DNA from: Limnohabitans sp.
Lineage (GTDB): Bacteria; Pseudomonadota; Gammaproteobacteria; Burkholderiales; Burkholderiaceae_C
Assembly: GCF_023910625.1 (NCBI RefSeq)
Contig: NZ_JAAVVW010000002.1
Span: forward strand, 482,024-546,023
Direction: 5' to 3'
Length of the DNA stretch: 64,000 bases
Shown here: one piece after another, positions 53,066-61,405 of the stretch
How the letters are laid out: each line of letters begins with the position of its first letter
Position numbering within the stretch: the first letter of the stretch is position 1
Program-made: the position numbers and the translations under genes
The notes under the pieces: generated by a model
What the model was told of the DNA's origin: nothing
Databases searched by the model: none
Seen by the model: only the letters and a program-made list of their open reading frames with translations

Positions 53066-54277
53066 ATGAAAATCCTCGACTCCATCCTCACCGACGCGGC
53101 CAGCATCGCGGCCATCCGCAAAGACATCCACGCCCACCCCGAGCTGTGCTTTCAAGAAGTGCGCACGGCCGATGTGGTGGCCCAGCAGCTGACCGACTGG
53201 GGCATCCCCATCCACCGCGGCATGGGCACCACGGGTGTGGTCGGCATCGTGCACGGGCGTGACAGCGGCGCTTGCGGGCGCGGCATTGGTTTGCGCGCCG
53301 ACATCGACGCGCTGCCCATGCAGGAGTTCAACACCTTCGCCCATGCCAGCAGCTACCCTGGCAAGATGCACGCTTGCGGCCACGACGGCCACACGGCCAT
53401 GTTGCTGGCTGCAGCCAATCATTTCTCCAAGCACCGCGACTTTGACGGCACGGTGTATCTGATCTTCCAACCCGCCGAAGAAGGCGGCGGCGGCGCCCGC
53501 GAGATGATCAAGGACGGCCTGTTTGACAAGTTCCCCATGCAGGCCGTGTTTGGCATGCACAACTGGCCCGGCGCCCCGGTGGGCACTTTTGCCGTCAGCG
53601 CCGGCCCGGTCATGGCCTCGAGCAACGAGTTCAAGATCACCATCCGTGGCAAAGGCAGCCACGCTGCGCTGCCGCACAACGGCATTGACCCGGTGCCAAT
53701 CGCCTGCCAAATGGTGCAAGGCTTTCAGACCATCATCACCCGCAACAAAAAGCCGGTGGACGCAGGCGTGATCTCGGTCACCATGATCCACGCGGGCGAA
53801 GCCACCAACGTGGTGCCTGATTTTTGCGAACTGCAGGGCACGGTGCGCACCTTCAGCATCGAGGTGCTTGATTTGATCGAAAAGCGCATGAAGCAAGTGG
53901 CCGAATCGATCTGCACCGCCTTTGACGCGCAGTGCGAATTTGAGTTCCATCGCAACTACCCACCCACGATCAACAGCGCCACTGAAGCCGACTTTGCCCG
54001 CCAAGTCATGGGCGGCATTGTGGGAGCCGACCATGTGAGGCACCAAGAGCCCACCATGGGTGCAGAAGATTTCTCGTACATGCTGCAGGCCAAGCCCGGC
54101 GCCTACGTGTTCATCAGCAACGGCGACGGCGCGCACCGCGAGATGGGCCACGGCGGTGGCCCCTGCACGCTACACAACCCGAGCTATGACTTCAACGACG
54201 ACCTGATCCCATTGGGCGGTACCTACTGGGTCGAACTGGCCACGCAATGGCTGGCCAATCCGACACAAACCGCTTGA
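53066..54277 (+). CDS. M20-family amidohydrolase (hippurate hydrolase type)
   Basis: 403-residue zinc-dependent hydrolase of the M20D family. Motifs are KDIHAHPELCFQE, GLRADIDALPM, the metal-binding HACGHDGHTAMLLAAA, QPAEEGGGGAREMI with the catalytic Glu pair, and a C-terminal AEDFSYMLQ block. The insert dimerisation domain begins near residue 190. Members cleave N-acyl amino acids such as hippurate or indole-acyl conjugates; the substrate here is unknown. It is followed 13 bp later by the DUF2817 peptidase, so the two are likely cotranscribed. Confidence 0.93.
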   Translation: MKILDSILTDAASIAAIRKDIHAHPELCFQEVRTADVVAQQLTDWGIPIHRGMGTTGVVGIVHGRDSGACGRGIGLRADIDALPMQEFNTFAHASSYPGKMHACGHDGHTAMLLAAANHFSKHRDFDGTVYLIFQPAEEGGGGAREMIKDGLFDKFPMQAVFGMHNWPGAPVGTFAVSAGPVMASSNEFKITIRGKGSHAALPHNGIDPVPIACQMVQGFQTIITRNKKPVDAGVISVTMIHAGEATNVVPDFCELQGTVRTFSIEVLDLIEKRMKQVAESICTAFDAQCEFEFHRNYPPTINSATEADFARQVMGGIVGADHVRHQEPTMGAEDFSYMLQAKPGAYVFISNGDGAHREMGHGGGPCTLHNPSYDFNDDLIPLGGTYWVELATQWLANPTQTA

Positions 54278-54290
54278 AAAGATAACCTGC

Positions 54291-55379
54291 ATGACCGATA
54301 TCCAAACCGGCTTTTCCAAAAGCTATGCCGAAGCCCGTCAGAAGTTCCTGAACGCCGCCCATGCAGCGGGCCTCACGGTGGACGCCAACATCCACCCCTT
54401 GAAGGGCCGGGACGGCGAGGCGCTGGCCATGGACGTGGTGCTCGACGGCGCGCCCGATGCGAAGCAGCTGCTGGTCATCAGCAGCGCCTGCCACGGGGTG
54501 GAGGGCTACTGCGGCTCGGGTGTGCAAATCCACGCCCTGCAAAACACCGCTTGGCGCGATGCGGCCAAGGCCAATGGCGTGGCCGTGCTTTACATCCATG
54601 CGCTCAACCCGCACGGTTTTTCGCATGTGCGCCGGGTGACCCACGAAAACGTGGACATCAACCGCAACTTTCAGGACTTTTCCAAGCCCCTGCCCGAGAA
54701 CGCGGCCTACCGCGAGGTCCACCCCTTGCTGCTGCCTGAGGTCTGGCCACCCGATGCCACCAATGCAGAGGCCACCGGCCAGTTCATCGCTGAGCGCGGC
54801 ATGAAAGCCTTTCAGGCCGCCGTCACCCAAGGGCAGCACGAATTTCCGCACGGCCTGTTCTTTGGTGGCCAGGCCCCCACCTGGAGCAACCTGACGCTGC
54901 GCCGGGTACTGCAAAAGTACGGCCAGCGGTGCCAAAAATTGGCCTGGATCGACCTGCACACGGGCCTGGGGCCCAGCGGTGTGGGCGAGCGCATTTTTGC
55001 CTGCGCCGACGACGCAGCGGCCTACACCCGCGCCAAAGCCTGGTGGGGCCAGGGCATCACCTCCATCTACGACGGTTCGTCCAGCTCAGCCTTCCTCACC
55101 GGCCTGATGTGGATGTCGGCCTACCAGGAATGCCCGCAATCCGAGTACACCGGCATTGCCATGGAATACGGCACGCAAACCCAAGACAAGGTCATCGGTG
55201 CCTTGCGCGGCGACCATTGGCTGCACCTGCACCCTGAAGCGTCTGAAGCCCTGAAAAAACAGATCAAGCAAGACCTGATGGATGCGTTTTACGTCGACAC
55301 CGACGAATGGCGTTCCCAGATCGTGGCTCAGGCCATGGACGCCATGCACCAAGCCGTCAACGGTTTGAGCGCGACATGA
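54291..55379 (+). CDS. DUF2817 / M14-type metallopeptidase family
   Basis: 362 residues. Zinc-ligand motifs of the carboxypeptidase-like fold are seen: HGVEGYCGSG (H-x-x-E) near residue 69, INRNFQDF (Arg-Asn) and WIDLHTGLGPSG with the third His. The C-terminal part holds YGTQTQDKVIGALRGDHWLH with the catalytic Glu of the M14 type not clearly identified. Family DUF2817 is uncharacterised. The TGA stop overlaps the ATG of the next gene by one base pair set (ATGA). It follows an amidohydrolase, which suggests a shared amide-hydrolysis pathway. Confidence 0.88.
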   Translation: MTDIQTGFSKSYAEARQKFLNAAHAAGLTVDANIHPLKGRDGEALAMDVVLDGAPDAKQLLVISSACHGVEGYCGSGVQIHALQNTAWRDAAKANGVAVLYIHALNPHGFSHVRRVTHENVDINRNFQDFSKPLPENAAYREVHPLLLPEVWPPDATNAEATGQFIAERGMKAFQAAVTQGQHEFPHGLFFGGQAPTWSNLTLRRVLQKYGQRCQKLAWIDLHTGLGPSGVGERIFACADDAAAYTRAKAWWGQGITSIYDGSSSSAFLTGLMWMSAYQECPQSEYTGIAMEYGTQTQDKVIGALRGDHWLHLHPEASEALKKQIKQDLMDAFYVDTDEWRSQIVAQAMDAMHQAVNGLSAT

Positions 55380-56335
55380 GCGCCCCACGCATTCTGGTGC
55401 TGGGCGGTACCGGCTTTGTCGGCCGCCAAGTATGCGAACAACTGACGCGCTTGGGTTGGCAGATCACCGTGCCCACCCGCCGGGCCGTGAACGCCGGCAA
55501 GGTTCAAAGTTTGCCCGGACTCACAGTGATCGAAGCCTCTGTGCACAGCGAAGCCGATCTGGCACGTCTGATGCTCGGTCACGATGCGGTGGTCAATTTG
55601 GTGGCGGTGCTGCACGGCAACGAACAGCGCTTTGAGAACGTGCATGTGAACTTGCCCGGCAAGATCGCCAGCGCCATGCAAAAAGCGGGCGTGCAGCGCT
55701 TGGTGCATGTCAGCGCACTGGGCGCCGACCCGCAAGGCCCCTCGATGTACCAGCGCAGCAAGGCGCGCGGCGAAGCGGTTTTGCAAGCTGCAGGCCTGCA
55801 GCTGACGGTGCTTCGCCCCAGTGTGATTTTTGGGGCCGAAGACAAATTCCTCAACCTGTTTGCCGACCTGCAAAGCGTGGCCCCTTTCATGCCCCTGGCA
55901 GGCAGCGGCACACGCTTTGCCCCAGTGTGGGTGGGCGACGTGGCGCGCGCGGTGGTGACCTGCTTGCAACAACCCTCCACCATCGGTCAGACCTACGAGC
56001 TGTGCGGCCCGGACGTGCTGAGCTTGGGCGAGTTGGTGCAACGCGCTGGCCAGTGGGCCGGAGTGAACCACGGCCGGGGTCGCCCAGTCATTGGTTTGCC
56101 GATGTGGGTGGGCTGGCTGCAAGCTGCGGCCATGGAGTTGGCCCCGGGCGAGCCGCTCATGAGCCGGGACAACCTGGCGTCGATGAAAGTGGACAACGTG
56201 GGCACGGGTCTGGTGCCAGGCCTTTCGGCCTTGGGCATCACGTCCGCATCGGCTGCGGGAGTGGCGCCGACCTATCTGGGTCACCGCGGCCCGCGAAGCA
56301 AGTTGAACCGTTGGCGATCAGGCGCGGGGCGCTGA
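55376..56335 (+). CDS. NDUFA9-like NAD(P)-binding protein of the SDR extended family
   Basis: 319 residues with the Rossmann start ILVLGGTGFVGRQVCEQL, then DAVVNLVAVLHG, VSALGADPQGPSMYQRSKARGE (Y-x-x-x-K in YQRSKARG) and RPSVIFGAEDKFLN. These blocks match the complex I accessory subunit NDUFA9-like proteins of proteobacteria, which have no assigned reaction. The ATG at 55376 overlaps the stop of the preceding gene. The following 173 bp contain a large hairpin. Confidence 0.88.
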   Translation: MSAPRILVLGGTGFVGRQVCEQLTRLGWQITVPTRRAVNAGKVQSLPGLTVIEASVHSEADLARLMLGHDAVVNLVAVLHGNEQRFENVHVNLPGKIASAMQKAGVQRLVHVSALGADPQGPSMYQRSKARGEAVLQAAGLQLTVLRPSVIFGAEDKFLNLFADLQSVAPFMPLAGSGTRFAPVWVGDVARAVVTCLQQPSTIGQTYELCGPDVLSLGELVQRAGQWAGVNHGRGRPVIGLPMWVGWLQAAAMELAPGEPLMSRDNLASMKVDNVGTGLVPGLSALGITSASAAGVAPTYLGHRGPRSKLNRWRSGAGR

Positions 56336-56366
56336 TTCCATAAGCGAAGCGCTTGGGTGAATGCGA

Positions 56367-56428
56367 GAGGGCATGCGGCGGGTTCCTCATGACGGGGTAC
56401 CGAAAATCGTCACCCGCCGCATGCCCTC
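56367..56428. repeat. Perfect 17-bp inverted repeat with 28-nt loop
   Basis: GAGGGCATGCGGCGGGT (56367-56383) and its exact reverse complement (56412-56428) flank 28 nt. In RNA this is a very stable hairpin, but no T-run follows, so it is not a standard terminator. It sits 80 bp before the GST gene and 31 bp after the NDUFA9-like stop. It could stabilise the upstream mRNA, act as a factor-dependent terminator, or be a mobile palindromic repeat. Confidence 0.85.
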
Positions 56429-56508
56429 ACACACCTTAGCGGTGCAATATGCGCCTCGTCTTCAGCCGTGACCGCTAACATGTGGGCTCTGATTCACGGG
56501 AGAAAACA

Positions 56509-57192
56509 ATGATCCAGCTTTACATCGCCAACAAAAACTACTCGTCCTGGTCCATGCGCCCTTGGGTGCTGCTGCGCCAGGCGGGCATTGACTTTGAAGA
56601 GGTCTTTGTGCGGTTTGACAGCTTCGCACCCGACTCGCAGTTCAAGGCTGCGCTCAAAGAAGTGAACCCGGTGGGCAAGGTGCCTGTGCTGGTGCACGAC
56701 GGACTGGCCATTTGGGACACGCTGGCGATTGCCGAATATGTGGCCGAACAATTCCCGGATAAAAAATTATGGCCGCAAGACCGCGCCGCCCGTGCCCGTG
56801 CGCGCAGTGTCTGCGCCGAGATGCACAGCGGCTTTGTGGGCTTGCGCAGCGCTTGCCCGATGAACATCGAAGCGCACCTGCCCGAGATCGGCGCTTTGGC
56901 CCTGCGCGATAAAGCGGCCGTTCGTGGCGACCTGGACCGCATTTGCAGCTTGTGGAGCGGCCTGCTGGCAGCGCACGGTGGCCCCATGCTGTTTGGCCCA
57001 TTCACCATCGCCGACGCTTACTTTGCGCCCGTGGTCATGCGCATCAAAACTTACGCCCTGCCCGTGCCGGCCGATGTGGCCGCCTACATGGACCGCGTGT
57101 GCGCCCTGCCCGGCGTGAAAGCCTGGATCGACGACGCGCTGGCCGAGCAGGACTTCATCGACTTTGAAGAGCCCTTCCGGGTGGCTCGCTGA
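56509..57192 (+). CDS. Glutathione S-transferase family protein
   Basis: 227 residues. The N-terminal thioredoxin-like domain reads LYIANKNYSSWSMRPWVLLRQAG with the catalytic Ser likely in YSSWSMRP, then NPVGKVPVLVHDGLAIWDTLAIAEYVAE, seen in part as GKVPVLVHDGLAIWDTLAI. The helical C-terminal domain has GPFTIADAYFAPV. The substrate is unknown. The ATG at 56509 has GGGAGAAA upstream. It lies 8 bp before cca. Confidence 0.92.
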   Translation: MIQLYIANKNYSSWSMRPWVLLRQAGIDFEEVFVRFDSFAPDSQFKAALKEVNPVGKVPVLVHDGLAIWDTLAIAEYVAEQFPDKKLWPQDRAARARARSVCAEMHSGFVGLRSACPMNIEAHLPEIGALALRDKAAVRGDLDRICSLWSGLLAAHGGPMLFGPFTIADAYFAPVVMRIKTYALPVPADVAAYMDRVCALPGVKAWIDDALAEQDFIDFEEPFRVAR

Positions 57193-57200
57193 GCCCAGCG

Positions 57201-58457
57201 ATGGCCATGCAAGTGTTTGTCGTCGGCGGTGCGGTGCGCGATGCCCTGATGGGCTTGCCTGTCAACGACCGCGACTGGGTGGTGGTGGGCAGCACGCCCG
57301 AAGCCATGAGCGCACAGGGCTTTTTGCCCGTGGGCAAAGACTTTCCGGTGTTTTTGCACCCCAAAAGCCGCGAGGAATACGCCCTGGCCCGCACCGAGCG
57401 CAAAACGGCCCGGGGCTACAAAGGATTTGCGGTCCAGGCCGACCCTGATGTCACGCTTGAAGAAGACCTGGCCCGGCGCGACCTCACCGTCAACGCCATG
57501 GCCGTGCCCGAGGCAATGGCGCACGCGCTGCCCAGCGAATGGGCTGATCAGATCGTCGACCCCTACGGCGGCGAGCGTGATCTGGAAACCAAGGTGCTGC
57601 GCCATGTGACCGAGGCCTTTGCCGAAGACCCGGTGCGCATCTTGCGCGTGGCGCGCTTTGCAGCGCGCTTTGCTGACTTTTCAGTAGCCGATGAAACCAT
57701 GGCGTTGATGCACCAGATGGTCGAGGAAGGCGAAGTGGACCACCTGGTGCCCGAGCGCGTCTGGCAGGAGCTGGCCAAAGGCTTGATGAGCGAACGGCCC
57801 TCACGGATGTTCGAGGTGCTGCGCGCATGTGGTGCCCTGCGCGTGTTGCTGCCTGAGTTGGACCGCCTTTGGGGTGTGCCGCAACGGGCCGAATACCACC
57901 CCGAGGTGGACACGGGCGTGCACATGATGCTGGTGATGGACATGGCCGCACGCCTGAACACGCCGGTGGCTGTGCGCGTGGCCTGCCTGATGCACGACCT
58001 GGGCAAGGGCACCACACCCGCCGACGTATTGCCCCGCCACATTGGCCACGAAGGCCGCAGCGTCAAATTGCTGCAAAAGGTGTGCGAGCGCCTGCGCGTG
58101 CCGACCGAGGGCAAGGAACTGGCCGAGGTGGTGGCGCGTGAGCACGGCAACATCCACCGCAGTGCCGATCTGAACGCCGAAGCCCTGGTGCGCCTCTTGG
58201 AACGCTGCGACGCCATCCGCCAGCCCGAACGCTTTGCACGGGTGTTGCAAGCGTGTGAGTGTGATGCGCGAGGGCGACTGGGCTTTGAAAATGCGGCTTA
58301 CCCGCAGGCCGCGCGGCTGCTGCAGGCGCAACAAGCGGCTTTGTCGGTCGAGACCGCGCCCATCGCGCAAGCAGCGGCGGCCCAAGGCCTCCAGGGTCCA
58401 CAAATCGGTGCACAAATCACCCAAGCCCGCGTCAAAGCGGTCGCAGCTTCTTTGTAG
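57201..58457 (+). CDS. cca: CCA-adding tRNA nucleotidyltransferase
   Basis: Adds or repairs the 3' CCA of tRNA. Seen are VFVVGGAVRDALMG, the catalytic DRDWVVVGSTPE (D-x-D), the RDLTVNAMAVPE basic motif and RVARFAARFADF in the head/neck part. The HD-type phosphohydrolase domain carries HDLGKGTTPA and RVACLMHDLGKG. The 418-residue length fits the multifunctional CCA protein of betaproteobacteria. The ATG at 57201 or two codons later (57207) could be used. The stop codon lies inside a REP-like unit. Confidence 0.96.
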   Translation: MAMQVFVVGGAVRDALMGLPVNDRDWVVVGSTPEAMSAQGFLPVGKDFPVFLHPKSREEYALARTERKTARGYKGFAVQADPDVTLEEDLARRDLTVNAMAVPEAMAHALPSEWADQIVDPYGGERDLETKVLRHVTEAFAEDPVRILRVARFAARFADFSVADETMALMHQMVEEGEVDHLVPERVWQELAKGLMSERPSRMFEVLRACGALRVLLPELDRLWGVPQRAEYHPEVDTGVHMMLVMDMAARLNTPVAVRVACLMHDLGKGTTPADVLPRHIGHEGRSVKLLQKVCERLRVPTEGKELAEVVAREHGNIHRSADLNAEALVRLLERCDAIRQPERFARVLQACECDARGRLGFENAAYPQAARLLQAQQAALSVETAPIAQAAAAQGLQGPQIGAQITQARVKAVAASL

Positions 58458-58524
58458 GAGCGGTCTCTGACCGCGATCCGCCCACCCCAGATGCTTCGCG
58501 ATCGGAAACCGGTCCCACCACAAG
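58452..58524. repeat. REP-like doublet between convergent cca and trxC
   Basis: A unit TTGTAGGAGCGGTCTCTG (58452-58469) continues to ACCGCGAT (58477) and contains a 6-bp hairpin GCGGTC-TCT-GACCGC. A second, diverged unit in opposite orientation at 58497-58524 reads CTTGTGGTGGGACCGG on the minus strand, then TTTCCGATCGCG. The unit resembles the GTAGGAGCGG...CCGCGA REP of Pseudomonas and relatives. It lies between convergent 3' ends, the usual location of such elements. The cca stop is inside the first unit. Confidence 0.65.
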
Positions 58525-58530
58525 CCAACT

Positions 58531-58977
58531 TCACAAATGCGAACGCGTCCAGTCGGCGATGTCTTGCGCGGTGCGAAAAGCACCCGCTTGCCGAGCCACT
58601 TCCTTGCCGCCAACAAACAGCGCCAAAGTGGGGATGCTGCGGATATTGAAAAGGGCTGAGATGGCCTGTGCGTCTTCGGTGTTGAGCTTGGCCACCCGCA
58701 CTTGGGGCTCCAAAAGGCCAGCAGCCTGTTCATAAGCCGGGGCCATCATGCGGCAAGGGCCGCACCAGGGGGCCCAAAAGTCGACCAGCACCGGCACATG
58801 GCTGCGGTGGATGTGCTTGTCAAAGCTGGTCGCGTCCAGCGCCAGCGGGTGTCCGTCAAACAAAGCTTGGTGGCATTGTCCGCAATCGGGTGCGTTGTGC
58901 ACATCGGCCACACGCACCCGGTTGGTGGTGTGGCAGTGCGGACAAACAATGTGCAAGGCGTCGGCTGAAACGGTCAT
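58531..58977 (-). CDS. trxC: Thioredoxin 2 (TrxC)
   Basis: 148-residue thioredoxin with an N-terminal zinc finger (Cys12, Cys15, Cys32, Cys35 in VCPHC and DCGQC) and the active site WCGPC at residues 71-75 (Cys72, Cys75). It acts as a reductant in the cytoplasm, in other species under oxidative stress. The thioredoxin fold segments VLVDFWAPWCGPCRMMAP and VGGKEVARQAG are normal. An AAGGGA site precedes the ATG. It is convergent with cca over the REP-like doublet. Confidence 0.95.
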   Translation of the reverse strand: MTVSADALHIVCPHCHTTNRVRVADVHNAPDCGQCHQALFDGHPLALDATSFDKHIHRSHVPVLVDFWAPWCGPCRMMAPAYEQAAGLLEPQVRVAKLNTEDAQAISALFNIRSIPTLALFVGGKEVARQAGAFRTAQDIADWTRSHL

Positions 58978-59072
58978 GGATTCCCTTGTGTTCGAAAATC
59001 ACTTGAGGGCCATGCTGCGCGATTCAAGGGCCTGGTGCGTTGACTCAGGTCAACGAAATCAAACGGACAGGA

Positions 59073-59333
59073 TCAACGAGCCGGTGGGCGGCGCGGCACC
59101 ATCGGTGCGCGGCCAGCCAGGTGACGGAAGCTGATGCGGCCTTTGCTCAGGTCATAAGGCGAGAGTTCGAGCGTCACGCGGTCACCCGCCAAAATGCGGA
59201 TGTGGTTTTTGCGCATCTTGCCCGCAGAATAAGCAATCAATTGGTGACCGTTGTCCAGCGTCACGCGAAAACGGGTGTCGGGCAACACCTCGTTGACCAC
59301 GCCCATCAGTTCAATCAGTTCTTCTTTAGCCAT
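59073..59333 (-). CDS. infA: Translation initiation factor IF-1 with C-terminal extension
   Basis: OB-fold factor binding the 30S A site. The sequence [24 protein letters not shown] (seen in part), then [40 protein letters not shown] matches IF-1 closely. The 86-residue length exceeds the 72 of E. coli by a tail rich in Arg and Pro ([13 protein letters not shown]). Betaproteobacteria often have two infA copies and this may be the second one. It is 15 bp after the hypothetical gene next to it and on the same strand. Confidence 0.95.
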   Translation of the reverse strand: MAKEELIELMGVVNEVLPDTRFRVTLDNGHQLIAYSAGKMRKNHIRILAGDRVTLELSPYDLSKGRISFRHLAGRAPMVPRRPPAR

Positions 59334-59347
59334 TTAAAACGTCTTTC

Positions 59348-59563
59348 TCAAAGCAGGATCGGTTTGGAGGACTGGCGCTCCACCCACAACACCCCTTCGT
59401 CGAGGGCGTATTGGCTGGCGGCGTCAGGCGTTGCAAATTCGGGCACAAACCGCATCACGCGGTCAGTGCTGGCGCTGCCACGGCCACTGGCCACGGACAC
59501 TTGCGCGCCAAATGCGCCATTGGGCAAAGCCCTGGAACACGGTTGAATTCGAAATTTTCCCAT
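59348..59563 (-). CDS. Small hypothetical protein upstream of infA
   Basis: 71 residues with the pattern of a conserved small protein of Burkholderiales, but I cannot name a family. The N-terminus is MGKFRIQPCSRALPNGAFGA, followed by VSVASGRGSASTDRVMRF, and the end is DEGVLWVERQSSK. No signal or membrane segment. I chose the ATG at 59563 (MGKFRIQP) over one 12 codons upstream. It is probably cotranscribed with infA, 15 bp away. Confidence 0.6.
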   Translation of the reverse strand: MGKFRIQPCSRALPNGAFGAQVSVASGRGSASTDRVMRFVPEFATPDAASQYALDEGVLWVERQSSKPILL

Positions 59564-59939
59564 GAAGATGGGTTGGTGTGAACAGTAATGAATCGTCATG
59601 TATTTTATCTAACGCAATCTGGCCGCTGCATGGCACTAAGCGGCAGTTCGGCGGCAAGGGTCTTGGCATGTCCTGCTGCCAAAAAAGCCCCCACTGTGCA
59701 GAACCATGAAGGCCTGCGACTGAACATCACCATGCAGAGGTGCGTCAAAAAGGGAGCAAAAAATCGTCTGAGCCCAGCTTTGGAAAGCATGGCGGGCGAT
59801 GAGCACAGTGGAGGACAAGACTGGCACCCCTCTGCCGGGATGCGCTATCGGCTCTGGAGGAGCGAATGGGCATAAGTCGCCAATGGCGTGACGCACTGTA
59901 ACACGTTCGTGTGGAGTGCGCTTTTGCCGGCTGGCCAGC
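59564..59939. other. Gap without a convincing gene
   Basis: The 376 bp between the small protein gene and the DUF2905 gene have moderate GC. They contain only short open frames without ribosome sites or family resemblance. The promoter of the infA unit probably lies near its left end. No repeat, tRNA or terminator was recognised. Confidence 0.5.
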
Positions 59940-60134
59940 TCACACCCAGCGCGCGATGCCCGCTGCCACCATGCTCAGCAGCAAGGTGCTTGTGATGGGA
60001 ATGAAAAATTCACGACCGAACAAGCGAAAGCGAAAGTCTCCGGGCAGGCGGCCAAAGCCGAGTTTGCGCAGCCAGGGCTGCAAGCCGCTGAAGATGACGA
60101 GGATCAGAAAAACGATGATCAGCCAACGCAACAT
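59940..60134 (-). CDS. DUF2905 small membrane protein
   Basis: 64 residues: one N-terminal transmembrane helix (MLRWLIIVFLILVIFSGL), then the conserved GRLPGDFRFR segment of DUF2905 proteins (PGDI-type turn), then a second hydrophobic helix ITSTLLLSMVAAGIARW. The family is uncharacterised. I chose the ATG at 60134, with AAGGCTTGTT upstream; the frame extends into the preceding gene without similarity. It starts 26 bp after the MidA-like stop. Confidence 0.85.
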   Translation of the reverse strand: MLRWLIIVFLILVIFSGLQPWLRKLGFGRLPGDFRFRLFGREFFIPITSTLLLSMVAAGIARWV

Positions 60135-60159
60135 AACAAGCCTTTGGATGGAAGACCGC

Positions 60160-61275
60160 TCACAGGCGATGCGAGCGGTCGCCCCGGGCAAAGCCCTGAG
60201 CGACCCAATTGGACGAGGTTGCAAAACCGACCACTTTGAACAACTCGCCCATTTCGTGTTCGTTGATCAGGCGCTGCGCATGGCTGCGCTCGGCCAAAGA
60301 GGCCTCGGCCATGCGCTCGGCCATACCCAGATTGAGCAAGAACCAGGCTTGGCTGGTGTAACCCAGCACATTCAGTCCGGCGTTTTGCCCGGCCAGCGCG
60401 ACCTCGGTGAAGTTCACATGGGCGGTGATGTCCTTTTGGCCCACCGCCACCAAAGCGTCTGGGTCGGCCTGGTGCAGCTGGTGGCACATCACGGTGCCCA
60501 TGTGGCGCTGGGGGTGAAAGTATTCGCCCTCGGGAAAGCCGTAATCCAGAAAAAATGCTGCGCCACCATGGCCCGCCAACAACCGCTCGGCCAAGCTGGC
60601 GATGAAGGCTTCAGCTTGGGGGTGAATTTCGGTCAAATAGTCGTGCTCGCCTTCGACGTCCAAAGGCGGGCGAAGGTCGGTCAGGCGGTCTTGCCAAGCG
60701 AAGCCCAGGCCATCACCCTCGGCCGCGCTGACCACACCCCGCTCGTGCCAGATGCCTTGCGTGCGCTGCAAGAGCTGCACCGGCATCGCGTCGAGCACCT
60801 CGTTGCCCACCACCACGCCCTCGATGGCGTCGGGCCAGGCGTCGAGCCAGCGCACTTTGTCGGCATGCTTCAACAAGGTGTCGGCCTGTCGGGCACGCAA
60901 AGTGCCCGACAAGTCGATGATGGTGTAGCGGTGCACCGCATCGCCCAAGCTGTCCAGCAGCTGCAGCGCCAAAGCGCCTGTGCCCGCACCAAACTCCCAC
61001 ACCTCGTTGGTGCCCGTGGCCTGCAGCGCTTGGCGCACCTGCACGGCCAGGGTTTGGCCAAACAGCGGGGACATGCCCGGCGCGGTCACAAAGTCGCTGC
61101 CCGAAGCGGGCATGGCCCCGAACTTTTGCAAGGCGTTGGTGTAGTAGCCCAAACCCGGCTCGTACAAGGCCATGGCCATGAAACGGTCAAAACCGATCCA
61201 GCCACCGGCTTGGGCAATGGCCTGGTGGATACGCAGGGTCAGTTCGGAAGGGGGATGGGGGTTTGGCGTGCTCAC
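60160..61275 (-). CDS. MidA/NDUFAF7-like SAM-dependent methyltransferase
   Basis: 371 residues of the COG1565 family. Motifs are GWIGFDRFMAMALYEPGLGYY, FVTAPGMSPLFGQTLA, the SAM loop VWEFGAGTGALALQLL, then VVGNEVLDAMPV and ALFLDYG-like FFLDYGFPEGEY. In mitochondria NDUFAF7 methylates an Arg of complex I; bacterial substrates are not established. No ATG is suitable, so I use the GTG at 61275; the frame is open further upstream without similarity. It is divergent from the pterin operon with 130 bp between starts. Confidence 0.88.
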   Translation of the reverse strand: MSTPNPHPPSELTLRIHQAIAQAGGWIGFDRFMAMALYEPGLGYYTNALQKFGAMPASGSDFVTAPGMSPLFGQTLAVQVRQALQATGTNEVWEFGAGTGALALQLLDSLGDAVHRYTIIDLSGTLRARQADTLLKHADKVRWLDAWPDAIEGVVVGNEVLDAMPVQLLQRTQGIWHERGVVSAAEGDGLGFAWQDRLTDLRPPLDVEGEHDYLTEIHPQAEAFIASLAERLLAGHGGAAFFLDYGFPEGEYFHPQRHMGTVMCHQLHQADPDALVAVGQKDITAHVNFTEVALAGQNAGLNVLGYTSQAWFLLNLGMAERMAEASLAERSHAQRLINEHEMGELFKVVGFATSSNWVAQGFARGDRSHRL

Positions 61276-61405
61276 GCGGCGATTGTCGCCGAAGGTGTAT
61301 GGGCGTTTGCCGGGGTGCCGGGGGTCAAATCCATGGCTTGCCCGATAATTCAGCCCTTTGTCACTTTGGATCTTCTTGCGCAGTCCCCTCTGCCCTACCC
61401 CCGTC

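Noticed and set aside
59588-59875. 95-codon plus-strand frame in the gap before DUF2905
   Set aside because: No ribosome site, no domain and odd composition; likely chance.
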